A DNA stretch of 64,000 nt from Yersinia enterocolitica subsp. enterocolitica (GTDB lineage Bacteria; Pseudomonadota; Gammaproteobacteria; Enterobacterales; Enterobacteriaceae): the NCBI RefSeq assembly GCF_901472495.1, contig NZ_LR590469.1, positions 1,984,001 to 2,048,000 on the forward strand. Direction: 5' to 3'. Position 1 is the first letter of the stretch. Every line of letters starts with the position of its first letter. The translations under genes were made by a program, and so were the position numbers. The notes under the pieces are model-generated. The model was not told the origin of the DNA and searched no databases. It saw only the letters and a list, made by a program, of their open reading frames with translations. Shown here piece after piece: positions 37,573-45,344 of the stretch.

Positions 37573-37683
37573 ATGGGTATTCTCGGCTTATTGCCAAACA
37601 AAGTTGATGAAGATGAGTCTATTGAAAACAATGAACACCTTACTTGTTTAACAGAAAAGGAGTTGGCTGAACTGGAAAGCTAA
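37573..37683 (+). CDS. 36-residue acidic peptide, candidate RiPP precursor
   Basis: Short gene too small for routine gene calling but with a strong ribosome binding site (AGGAG, eight bases before ATG), identical in layout to the one before the YcaO gene. The peptide starts MGILGLLPN (hydrophobic) and continues very acidic (ten Asp/Glu against two Lys), with a single Cys at position 25 and the end LTEKELAELES. It has no signal peptide and no double-Gly motif. Being directly upstream of a stand-alone YcaO enzyme makes it a candidate substrate. Which part is the core is unclear: the N-terminal hydrophobic stretch with a C-terminal follower (as in bottromycin), or the Cys region. I do not recognise it as a known family. 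Confidence 0.68.
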   Translation: MGILGLLPNKVDEDESIENNEHLTCLTEKELAELES

Positions 37684-37692
37684 TAGCATCAT

Positions 37693-37720
37693 AATTAAGG
37701 GGGCTTAGGCCTCCTTAATT
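37693..37720 (+). terminator. Intergenic hairpin between peptide and YcaO genes
   Basis: A 12-bp stem (AATTAAGGGGGC / GCCTCCTTAATT, one G-T pair) with a TTAG loop. It is followed by TTGTTAACAGGAG rather than a T-run, so it may be a leaky terminator or an RNA-processing stop that leaves more peptide mRNA than enzyme mRNA, a common layout for RiPP precursors. Confidence 0.6.
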
Positions 37721-37743
37721 AATTGTTAACAGGAGATAAATTA

Positions 37744-38958
37744 ATGGAATTACCCTATGAGCGTGAAATTACATTAGCTGAAGCAAAAAAACGAATTCTG
37801 GCTGAATTTCAAGATAATGCCATCACTCCTCACATAGAAAATATTGGTCTACATATCATTACAACCACATGTGATATTTATGATCAAAATAATAATTTAC
37901 TCAGCCAAGGTGTGGGCAAAGGTATTGATGGCGCGGCACTAACTGGTGCTTTTTATGAAGCATTTGAACATTATATTTCAACAAATCACCAAAAATTCGG
38001 CGAAATGACATTATGCAAAACCAATAAACTGCAACATACGTTAGGCGGTACTGATTTCGTTAGAGATGTGCTACAAACTCAACCCAATAAAAAAATTGCT
38101 TGTCGCCATTATAGTAATATCACTGGCGATATTTCGATTTATTATCCAGCCGCTTTTTCAACGCCGGATTACGCAGATTGTCCTGTTGCAGGAGATAATT
38201 TCGATTATCAGGTATTACGCCGCTATTCCAGTAACAGTGGCACCGCTATTGGTTCTTCTTTTCAGGAAGCGACGCTGCATGCTGCAAATGAAAGTATTGA
38301 GCGTGAAGATTTATCGCAATTTTTGATTAATTACTTTTATCAAGATAACAAAAAAGCATTACGCCTGGTTAATCCTGATTCGCTACAAGAAGAACTTCAC
38401 ACTTTATGGTTAAATGCTCAGGCCGAAATAGCAGACCACATTACAGTACTCGAAATCAGCCAATCTTCAAGTTGTCGGACATTCATCGCTTTCGGCCATA
38501 AAATCTGCCAGGCAGTACATTTATTTGGCGCAGGAACCTCCCTCTCTCCTTATTACGCCATATCCCGGGCAATAACCGAACTGATCCAGTTTCACTCTAT
38601 TGTCACCCGATTCCCTTACCTCATTGAGACACAAAAACATTCTTTACGGCGATTAGCACAGTGGCCAAAACTACAGCGCAGCTGTGAAGCTTATTTACCC
38701 GGATTATTAACGGATAGAACCTTACATAGTGTCGATATTCCAGAAGATAGCCCCATTGCGCCAGTAATTGAGCAATTATTGCAGGTAGAGCGGGAGTTAA
38801 ACATGCGAGGGTACCAATTGCTGGTCAATATACTCTATCAAAGTACTTCTGGCTGTACTGTCGTCAATGTGTTGGTTCCTGGCTTTGAGCGTTTCTTTCT
38901 TATTAATAGCGGCAACATTGTGGTGCCTTGGATGGGCTATCAATATCAAAACAGCTAG
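37744..38958 (+). CDS. Stand-alone YcaO-domain protein, putative peptide-modifying enzyme
   Basis: ATP-dependent YcaO-fold protein, 404 residues. The three nucleotide-binding blocks are recognisable: GAFYEAFEHY (68-77; the usual E-A-x-E-R is E-A-x-E-H here), GTAIGSSF...ANESIERED (166-189), and GAGTSLSPYYAISRAITELI (262-281) followed by Gln282. YcaO enzymes activate backbone amides to form azolines, amidines or thioamides. There is no PxPxP C-terminus, no E1-like/ocin-ThiF partner and no TfuA nearby. The end (PGFERFFLINSGN, VVPWMG) recalls McbD of microcin B17 loosely. The best start is ATG after AGGAG at 37731-37735. The gene, with its peptide partner, lies between acrD and ypfM, which are neighbours in E. 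coli. Function not established. Confidence 0.85.
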   Translation: MELPYEREITLAEAKKRILAEFQDNAITPHIENIGLHIITTTCDIYDQNNNLLSQGVGKGIDGAALTGAFYEAFEHYISTNHQKFGEMTLCKTNKLQHTLGGTDFVRDVLQTQPNKKIACRHYSNITGDISIYYPAAFSTPDYADCPVAGDNFDYQVLRRYSSNSGTAIGSSFQEATLHAANESIEREDLSQFLINYFYQDNKKALRLVNPDSLQEELHTLWLNAQAEIADHITVLEISQSSSCRTFIAFGHKICQAVHLFGAGTSLSPYYAISRAITELIQFHSIVTRFPYLIETQKHSLRRLAQWPKLQRSCEAYLPGLLTDRTLHSVDIPEDSPIAPVIEQLLQVERELNMRGYQLLVNILYQSTSGCTVVNVLVPGFERFFLINSGNIVVPWMGYQYQNS

Positions 38959-38999
38959 TGATAATTGGCTGAGAGTAAAAGCGATAGATAACCAATAAA

Positions 39000-39029
39000 A
39001 AAGGCAGGAACAATGACGTTTCTGCCTTT
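39000..39029 (-). terminator. Terminator for ypfM (bidirectional hairpin)
   Basis: A 12-bp stem AAAGGCAGGAAC / GTTTCTGCCTTT (one G-T pair). On the minus strand it is followed by TTTTATT, so it suits the ypfM transcript; it also lies 41 bp after the YcaO stop. Confidence 0.7.
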
Positions 39030-39107
39030 CTGCGGACGATAACCCGCCCCTGGATATGTATTAATAAAACAACAAAAGATAACAACTCTTACTGCCGGTT
39101 TATTCGC

Positions 39108-39170
39108 TTATGCCTTACGCAGCATAGCATCGATAAACTCTTTCCACGTACCTAACTCAAAATCAACCAT
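39108..39170 (-). CDS. ypfM: YpfM small protein (20 residues)
   Basis: Very short gene on the minus strand with ribosome binding site GAGAGGAA just before ATG. The product MVDFELGTWKEFIDAMLRKA closely resembles the E. coli small protein YpfM (about 19 residues, ELGNWKDFIEVMLRK core). It occupies the same genomic place, between acrD and yffB-dapE. Function unknown. A terminator hairpin with T-run follows at 39000. The gene is easily missed because of its size. Confidence 0.88.
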   Translation of the reverse strand: MVDFELGTWKEFIDAMLRKA

Positions 39171-39416
39171 AACTTCCTCTCTAATTATCGCGGTCAATTA
39201 TACGCCTGTTTTTTGAACAGTCAAAATTGGAATCCATTTAAATTAATGTGGAAATGAGATCTGCTTCAGAGATATTGAATTTGGTCTTTTGACTGTGTTT
39301 CTCAGGCGGTGAGCACTTTACTTGCCTGTTGGTTGATTCCGGAGTAGCGTGCTCAGATATATAGGGTAAATGCCGCTTTTGACACAACCCATTATTGGCA
39401 AAATGCAGAGTAAACC

Positions 39417-39890
39417 ATGAAACACTCTATTGATTCGCTGAAAGAGTTGGGCCGTTACGATGATGCAGTGGCAATGGCGCAAAATTTACTGCGCAGCGAC
39501 CCAGACAACGCCATCCTGCTGTATAAGATTGCCTCTCTTTATGATGTGCAGGGGCTAGAGTTGCAAGCGATCCCCTTCTATCGTGCGGCTATCGAGCATA
39601 ATTTGGCGGGAAAAGAGCTACAGGAAGCCTATCTTGGGCTAGGTAGCACTTACCGGGCGCTGGGGCTATATCAAGAATCATTAAATACATTTGACGCGGC
39701 GTTAGTTCGTTTTCCACAAGCAAAAGAGATAACCTTGTTTCGAGCCATGACATTGTACAATCTGGGTGAAACCAAAGAAGCGGTCGCAACATTATTGATA
39801 TTGCTGGCTGAAACCTCAAATCATCAACATATCAGCCTCTACCAAAAAGCTATTCGCCAATATGCCACTGACCTTGACCGAATTGGCTAA
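39417..39890 (+). CDS. Tetratricopeptide repeat protein
   Basis: A 157-residue soluble protein made of about three to four TPR units (RYDDAVAMAQNLLRSDPDNAILLYKIASLY, then ELQEAYLGLGSTYRALGLYQESLNTFDAAL and EITLFRAMTLYNLGETKEAVATLL). No signal peptide. It resembles the TPR_5-type single-domain proteins; such proteins are scaffolds and the partner is unknown here. It has its own promoter region (39171-39416). Confidence 0.8.
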   Translation: MKHSIDSLKELGRYDDAVAMAQNLLRSDPDNAILLYKIASLYDVQGLELQAIPFYRAAIEHNLAGKELQEAYLGLGSTYRALGLYQESLNTFDAALVRFPQAKEITLFRAMTLYNLGETKEAVATLLILLAETSNHQHISLYQKAIRQYATDLDRIG

Positions 39891-40052
39891 ATCCCTCGAC
39901 TGACGTGTGTATTTACGCGCTAAACACCCCATAGCCATCTGGATTCAAACCCCATTTTCCCGCATTATGGGCAAACCAGGCAGCCATATCAGTGACTAGC
40001 CTTGTATTTATCCTGCATAATCGCGCCATTCTAGCCGAGGTATTATTTTTCC

Positions 40053-40475
40053 ATGTCAGATAACCCAGCAACCCCATTATTGTGCCTTTATGGCATTAAA
40101 AATTGTGACACCATAAAAAAGGCCCGCCGCTGGCTGGAAGAACAAAACATTGCCTATCAGTTTCACGATTATCGAGTGGATGGATTGAGTGACGAACACC
40201 TGCAAGGTTTTATCGATAAACTGGGTTGGGAGCCATTACTGAACACTCGCGGGACAACTTGGCGTAAATTGCCACCAGCCCAGCGCGATGCCATTACTGA
40301 TGCACAATCGGCCAAACTGCTGATGCTGGAACAACCTGCTATCATCAAGCGCCCGCTGTTGGAAGCGGCCAATGGTGAGCTGCTGCTGGGTTTCAAAATT
40401 GAAGTTTATCAACAATTTATTCAGCAACATCTTCAAAAAGTGACTCATAACCAAAACGCTATTGAGGTGCAATAA
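40053..40475 (+). CDS. yffB: YffB, ArsC/Spx-family thioredoxin-fold protein
   Basis: Thioredoxin-fold protein related to arsenate reductase; E. coli YffB is proposed to be a glutathione-dependent thiol reductase. The active-site motif is GIKNCDTIKKARRWLE with a single Cys, and the conserved LLNTRGTTWRKL and IIKRPLLE blocks follow. At 140 residues it has an extended N-terminus (MSDNPATPLL) and C-terminus relative to E. coli (118). It is one base upstream of dapE, in one operon. Confidence 0.92.
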   Translation: MSDNPATPLLCLYGIKNCDTIKKARRWLEEQNIAYQFHDYRVDGLSDEHLQGFIDKLGWEPLLNTRGTTWRKLPPAQRDAITDAQSAKLLMLEQPAIIKRPLLEAANGELLLGFKIEVYQQFIQQHLQKVTHNQNAIEVQ

Positions 40476-40476
40476 C

Positions 40477-41604
40477 ATGATCTGTCCGGTAATCGACCTG
40501 GCCCAACAATTAATTAAACGCCCGTCGCTCAGCCCTAATGATGCAGGTTGCCAGGAGATCATGATTCAGCGTTTAGAAGCTATCGGTTTTACTGTCGAAC
40601 CGATGAATTTTGGCGACACTCTCAACTTCTGGGCCTGGCGTGGCGAAGGCGAGACATTGGCGTTTGCTGGTCATACCGATGTGGTTCCTACCGGCGATGA
40701 AAGCCATTGGTGCAGCCCACCGTTTGAGCCAACCATTCGCGATGGCATGCTGTATGGCCGGGGTGCTGCCGACATGAAAGGTTCACTGGCGGCGATGGTG
40801 GTTGCGGCGGAGCGCTTTGTGGCCGCACATCCTAATCATAAAGGTCGCCTGGCATTTATGATTACCTCCGATGAAGAAGCCAAAGCTATTAATGGCACCG
40901 TTAAAGTGGTTAACGCCCTGATGGCGCGTCATGAGCGACTGGATTACTGCCTGGTGGGTGAGCCATCCAGTACCGACCGCGTCGGCGATGTGGTGAAAAA
41001 TGGTCGCCGAGGCTCTGTCACCGCTAACTTACATATCCACGGTATCCAAGGGCATGTGGCTTATCCTCATCTGGCTGATAACCCCGTTCACCGTGCGATA
41101 CCCGCGCTGAATGAACTGGTGACGACACAATGGGACGAAGGCAATGAGTTCTTCCCCGCCACCAGCATGCAAATCGCTAACTTGCATGCCGGTACTGGCA
41201 GCAATAACGTGATTCCCGGTGAGTTCTATGTGCAGTTCAATTTCCGCTTCAGCACTGAACTGACTGATAGCATGATTAAGCAGCGGGTTGAGGCATTGCT
41301 GGAGCGTCATCAACTCGATTACACCCTGGAATGGGTTCTATCTGGTCAGCCATTCCTGACTGCGCGTGGTGCGTTGGTTGATGCTGTGGTCAATGCCGTT
41401 GAGCATTACGCCGAGATAACGCCGCAACTGTTGACCACCGGTGGCACCTCTGATGGCCGGTTTATTGCCTTAATGGGGGCACAAGTGGTTGAACTAGGGC
41501 CAGTTAATGCCACAATCCATAAAGTGAATGAATGTGTTCACGCTGCTGATTTACAACTGCTAAGCCGGATGTATCAGAAAATCATGGAGCAACTCATCGC
41601 ATGA
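40477..41604 (+). CDS. dapE: Succinyl-diaminopimelate desuccinylase
   Basis: Zinc-dependent hydrolase of lysine/diaminopimelate synthesis; makes LL-diaminopimelate for peptidoglycan. M20 peptidase-family metal ligands are visible in FAGHTDVVPTGD, YGRGAADMKGS and ITSDEEAKAINGT, and LVGEPSSTD follows. It is 375 residues, the E. coli length. The start at MICPVIDLAQQL is preceded by GAGGTG. The stop overlaps the next gene by four bases (ATGA). Confidence 0.95.
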   Translation: MICPVIDLAQQLIKRPSLSPNDAGCQEIMIQRLEAIGFTVEPMNFGDTLNFWAWRGEGETLAFAGHTDVVPTGDESHWCSPPFEPTIRDGMLYGRGAADMKGSLAAMVVAAERFVAAHPNHKGRLAFMITSDEEAKAINGTVKVVNALMARHERLDYCLVGEPSSTDRVGDVVKNGRRGSVTANLHIHGIQGHVAYPHLADNPVHRAIPALNELVTTQWDEGNEFFPATSMQIANLHAGTGSNNVIPGEFYVQFNFRFSTELTDSMIKQRVEALLERHQLDYTLEWVLSGQPFLTARGALVDAVVNAVEHYAEITPQLLTTGGTSDGRFIALMGAQVVELGPVNATIHKVNECVHAADLQLLSRMYQKIMEQLIA

Positions 41605-42305
41605 CAGCTAATACATTGACCCCACAGATGATTACCGGGCGCTCAACGGAACATTTAGTGGTGTTAACCGGTAATCACCGCATGCAGCCACAGGCTGTTG
41701 ATGCCTTTCTCGCCATGCAACGGGCAGCTAAAGTGGCTGGTTTTGATTTGCAGCCAGCCAGTACTTTTCGCGATTTTGACCGCCAATTGGCTATCTGGAA
41801 TGGCAAATTTCGCGGTGAGCGACCAGTATTAGATAAAGACAGTCAACCGATAGACATTTCTCAGCTTGATGCAGCCAGCCGTTGTGAGGCTATTTTGCGT
41901 TGGTCCGCCTTGCCGGGGGCCAGCCGTCACCATTGGGGCAGTGATTTGGATATTTACGATCCATCACTGTTACCTTTGGAGGCAAAATTGCAACTGGAGC
42001 CGTGGGAATACCAACTGGGTGGGTATTTTTATCCGCTGACTCAATGGCTTGATACACATATGGCTGAGTTTGGCTTTTACCGGCCTTTTAGCGCAGATAC
42101 CGGCGGCGTTGCTGCTGAACCTTGGCACCTGAGTTACCGCCCTCTGGCGACAACTGCGGAGTATTTACTGACACCTGCCATCTTGCTGGAAGCCTGGCAA
42201 TCACAGGATGTGGCGGGTAGTGAGTGGCTTACTGGTCATTTACCCATGATTTTTTCACGATTCATAACGATACCTAATAGATTTCAAGCTGCAACTAACA
42301 CATAG
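41601..42305 (+). CDS. M15-family D-Ala-D-Ala carboxypeptidase-like protein
   Basis: Putative zinc peptidase of the VanY/M15B type acting on peptidoglycan stems. Ligand motifs are SRHHWGSDLDIYD (SxHxxGxxxD) and AEPWHLSYR (ExxH). There is no signal peptide visible, which is a puzzle for a periplasmic substrate. It overlaps dapE by four bases, so translation is coupled to diaminopimelate synthesis. The last ~12 codons (IPNRFQAATNT) and the stop codon are supplied by the left end of an ERIC-type remnant, so the native C-terminus may have been replaced. Confidence 0.85.
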   Translation: MTANTLTPQMITGRSTEHLVVLTGNHRMQPQAVDAFLAMQRAAKVAGFDLQPASTFRDFDRQLAIWNGKFRGERPVLDKDSQPIDISQLDAASRCEAILRWSALPGASRHHWGSDLDIYDPSLLPLEAKLQLEPWEYQLGGYFYPLTQWLDTHMAEFGFYRPFSADTGGVAAEPWHLSYRPLATTAEYLLTPAILLEAWQSQDVAGSEWLTGHLPMIFSRFITIPNRFQAATNT

Positions 42306-42327
42306 CAATTTGAAAGATGACAGGTAA
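42269..42327. repeat. Internally deleted ERIC-type remnant
   Basis: Contains only the two ends of the repeat: ATACCTAATAGATTTCAAGC (compare ATACCCAATAGATTTCAAGA at 52878) and TTTGAAAGATGACAGG (compare TTTGAAAGATGACGGG at 52983). It overlaps the 3' end of the M15 peptidase gene and reaches the ypfN leader. Confidence 0.75.
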
Positions 42328-42339
42328 AGGAATTTAACC

Positions 42340-42534
42340 ATGCATTGGCTCGCAGATTACTGGTGGGTAGTTTTAATCATACTTGTCGGCATGATCTTAA
42401 ACGGTATCAAAGAGTTACGCCGCCTTGATCATAAGAAATTTTTGAGCAATAAGCCGGAGATCCCGCCCCATCGCGACAATAATGCGCAGTGGGATGATGA
42501 CGACGACTGGCCGGATAAAGACAAGAAAAAGTAA
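42340..42534 (+). CDS. ypfN: YpfN, UPF0370 membrane protein
   Basis: A 64-residue protein with one N-terminal membrane helix (YWWVVLIILVGMILNGI) and a polar tail with the family signature LDHKKFLSNKPEIPPHRD and an acidic WDDDDDWPDK cluster. It is the same as E. coli YpfN in order and length and follows dapE here as there, after the inserted peptidase gene. Function unknown. Confidence 0.92.
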   Translation: MHWLADYWWVVLIILVGMILNGIKELRRLDHKKFLSNKPEIPPHRDNNAQWDDDDDWPDKDKKK

Positions 42535-42560
42535 ATGGGAGGGAGCACAGCTTCCCCTGA

Positions 42561-43196
42561 TTAATTTCCCGCTAGATCTTGATGCAAATGAGTAATCGCT
42601 CGCGCCAACATGGGTTGATTAATGCCATGTCCGGTATTGGTATCCAGATCCAATGTCACCGAACATCCCAACGCCGTTAAGCTATTCGCTGCGGCTTTGG
42701 CCTGTTCTACCGAGATAACGCCATCCTGTTCCCCATGAATCAGATGAATGATGACGTCAGCAATAGGCTGCTGTGGCAAAGTGGCGAAACGCCCACTGAA
42801 CCCAACGACCTGCCCAGCCAACTGCGGCTGCGCTTTCACGCCTTCCAATGACATAATAGTGCCCTGCGAGAATCCCACTAATGTCGTCTGCGCTGCGCTA
42901 AGCCCACTTTGTTGCTGCCAGTGACGCACCGTAGCAATAAATTCGGGCATCACTTCATCAATACGCCCTTGCCGGCCCTGCTCGGTGATCCCCTGAACGG
43001 AAAACCACTGCCGCCCATTGCCCATACTGCTGGAAAATGGCCCATCAATACTGACCACCAACGCCTGTGGGAAAGCTTGAGCAAAATGGCTACCGACCGG
43101 TGCCATCCCAGCAGCACTATCGCCAACACCATGAAATAACAAAATTAATTGCTCAGGTTGTGCCGGTTGCTGCACCACAATATGTTTCTGATTCAT
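42561..43196 (-). CDS. ypfH: YpfH, alpha/beta-hydrolase esterase
   Basis: Cytoplasmic esterase of the phospholipase/carboxylesterase family. Nucleophile elbow VGFSQGTIMS, the oxyanion region LLFHGVGDSAAGM, catalytic Asp in HLIHGEQDGVISV and His in NTGHGINQ. It is 211 residues. The ATG after GTG gives better spacing to AAGGT. It is convergent with ypfN. Confidence 0.9.
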   Translation of the reverse strand: MNQKHIVVQQPAQPEQLILLFHGVGDSAAGMAPVGSHFAQAFPQALVVSIDGPFSSSMGNGRQWFSVQGITEQGRQGRIDEVMPEFIATVRHWQQQSGLSAAQTTLVGFSQGTIMSLEGVKAQPQLAGQVVGFSGRFATLPQQPIADVIIHLIHGEQDGVISVEQAKAAANSLTALGCSVTLDLDTNTGHGINQPMLARAITHLHQDLAGN

Positions 43197-43279
43197 CACG
43201 AGACCTTTAGTATCAAAATAATAATAGGATTAACTATAGGCTGCTGGTTTAAAAAGGATATTGGGTTTTATTGAGGGAG

Positions 43280-45343
43280 TTATTGGAAATTATTGATGTT
43301 AACTAAAAAATTGCCCACCGGTTTTAGCTCCGCCATCGCTTCGGCAGCCTCTTGACGCCACTTGGTCACCAATGCTTTGCGCCCTGAAAGGCCCAGCTGA
43401 TGAACAATTTCCGCTGTCGTACGCCCCTGCTGTAAATATTGTCGTAAGGCGGGAAGAGGAGCTTTTATTTGCAACGCTTTATCTTGCAACAATAGTCGCT
43501 GCAACGCAGGCAAGCTCGCCTCTAATGGGCGCAAAGCAAACGCAAACCCAGCAAGCTCACGCCAGTCATCATCATTTAAGGTAATATCAGGTTGTTCAGG
43601 TGGGAATAACGATACCGGCGTTTCGAGGCCAATCCATTGCTGCAACCAATACCAATCCCGCACTAATTGCTGGCGTGCCGCCTCACAGAGCATGTCCCCG
43701 GCGCGACTCAGGGGTAACACAGCCATTGCTGCGTAACAGCCGCTACTGGCTTCTTTATGACTCCCAATACGCACCAGATGAAAGCCGCAAGCATGCCAAA
43801 AACACGCTAATTCTACCGTATAGCCAAAACTGACCGAAAGAAAGTCCAGCCCTTCGCCCTGCGCCCGAGCTTGTTCGGCGGCAATCATCTGCCGGGCAAT
43901 CCCTTGCTGTCGCCATAATGGTGCTACCGCGACTCGACTAATTCGTCTGGATAATAAGATTGGTGCTTGCCATTGGCCGCTGTGGGCCGCCAGTGATTGC
44001 GCCACCAAACTGCCTTTGGGTCGTCGTTGGCCAGCCCAAACCGCATGAGCTAATGCGCTCGCCAACCCACCTTCATCCACCAGCCACAAAGCACCGACCA
44101 CTGAATCAGCAACCTTTGCGGCTGAAAAATGCATACCGGGCGCATCCATCAAACGACGTAAATCAAGTGGTGTGGTGCGATAATGAGCACTGGAAAGCAA
44201 ACCATAAAAGTGCCGCAATAACTCGGAGTTACTCAACCAATTAGACTGTTCACAGACAGTAATACCGATGGATGCCGTGGCTGATCCTGTCGGCGACAAT
44301 TTATCATTTATCCGATCATCATCGAACAGCATAATATCGTCGATAATCTGCTCCAGCGGATCATGGCTGGCCCAGCGAATAGGCTCTGTCAGTGTTATAT
44401 GATGCCAGTCACTTAAGGTCGCGCAAAACTTCAATAAGAAGCCACGTCCAGTGCCTTCATAGCCCTGTACAGTCGTGGTTAATAAAGCCCGAGGAAAGTA
44501 AGCCAAAAGCGCCGATAGCAACGCCGTTGGGATAGCTGCAGCCTCATCAACCAATAACCAGTCAACATCACTGACATCATGTTGCTGGCAATATTCCAGC
44601 AGTGCATCTGGCGCCCAAAAACGCGCGCGATCCCCTGCTCGCTGACTTAATACTTGAGTGGCGGCCTTGCCCGGCCCAGTAACCCAACAATGGCCCGCAG
44701 ACTGTGCCACCAGCATACCGGCAAGTGTCGACTTACCCCGCCCGCGTGCTGCGGTTAGTACCCAAACCCCCTGCCTGCCCTGCATCAAGCGTTGAAGAAT
44801 CGCCTGCTGTTCCGTGGTGGGGGTGCCGTCTGGCGGCTGCCAGTTTGGGCGAGCAGCAAACTGCGGCACAGGCGGCAACTGACCCTGCTGCCACAAAAAC
44901 ACATCGGGAGAGGCCAGAAGTTGGCGCTGCATATGGTAGATAAAATTCGGCGTCGAGATAGGGGCACTCTGTTCACTCCAGCGCAGACTGTCACTGTCTG
45001 GTAACAGTGCCCAATCGTCCCACGCGGGCACCAATAACAGTAGCCAACTTCCTGCCCTTAATACCCCTGCTAACACCGCCAGCGCTTCGGTATTCAGGCC
45101 ATCGGTGGCATCGAATACACCGTGTAACCCCTCCTGCCCCAATAAGGTTTTGGCCGCCGTCGGTAGAATGCCATTAGCACCAGGGGGGAAATTATCCCCC
45201 ACCCACAGCCAATCGCCGGGTAGTTGTTCACTCAGATGTATCGCCTGCTGCCGCGCCCAATCAGCATCGCCACTGAGCACCAGCAAGCGCCGATGCCCCT
45301 GCTGTGCCATCAACGCCTGACTAGCAATAATCCCATTGATCAC
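43280..45343 (-). CDS. tmcA: tRNA(Met) cytidine acetyltransferase
   Basis: Makes N4-acetylcytidine at the wobble position of elongator tRNA-Met using ATP and acetyl-CoA. RecD-like helicase part with Walker A TAARGRGKSTLAG and DEAAAIP motif, then the GNAT domain (VAPLWRQQGIARQMIAAEQA, FGYTVELACFWHACGFHLVR) and a C-terminal tRNA-binding part. The GTG start, one base after the preceding stop (TAGCGTG), gives 687 residues and an N-terminus aligning with E. coli; a TTG at 45385 or ATG at 45310 are alternatives. Confidence 0.92.
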   Translation of the reverse strand: MINGIIASQALMAQQGHRRLLVLSGDADWARQQAIHLSEQLPGDWLWVGDNFPPGANGILPTAAKTLLGQEGLHGVFDATDGLNTEALAVLAGVLRAGSWLLLLVPAWDDWALLPDSDSLRWSEQSAPISTPNFIYHMQRQLLASPDVFLWQQGQLPPVPQFAARPNWQPPDGTPTTEQQAILQRLMQGRQGVWVLTAARGRGKSTLAGMLVAQSAGHCWVTGPGKAATQVLSQRAGDRARFWAPDALLEYCQQHDVSDVDWLLVDEAAAIPTALLSALLAYFPRALLTTTVQGYEGTGRGFLLKFCATLSDWHHITLTEPIRWASHDPLEQIIDDIMLFDDDRINDKLSPTGSATASIGITVCEQSNWLSNSELLRHFYGLLSSAHYRTTPLDLRRLMDAPGMHFSAAKVADSVVGALWLVDEGGLASALAHAVWAGQRRPKGSLVAQSLAAHSGQWQAPILLSRRISRVAVAPLWRQQGIARQMIAAEQARAQGEGLDFLSVSFGYTVELACFWHACGFHLVRIGSHKEASSGCYAAMAVLPLSRAGDMLCEAARQQLVRDWYWLQQWIGLETPVSLFPPEQPDITLNDDDWRELAGFAFALRPLEASLPALQRLLLQDKALQIKAPLPALRQYLQQGRTTAEIVHQLGLSGRKALVTKWRQEAAEAMAELKPVGNFLVNINNFQ

Positions 45344-45344
45344 G

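Noticed and set aside
38959..39110. Second precursor peptide, transporter or protease gene downstream of the YcaO gene
   Set aside because: Only a terminator hairpin and the end of ypfM are found; no open frame with a ribosome binding site.
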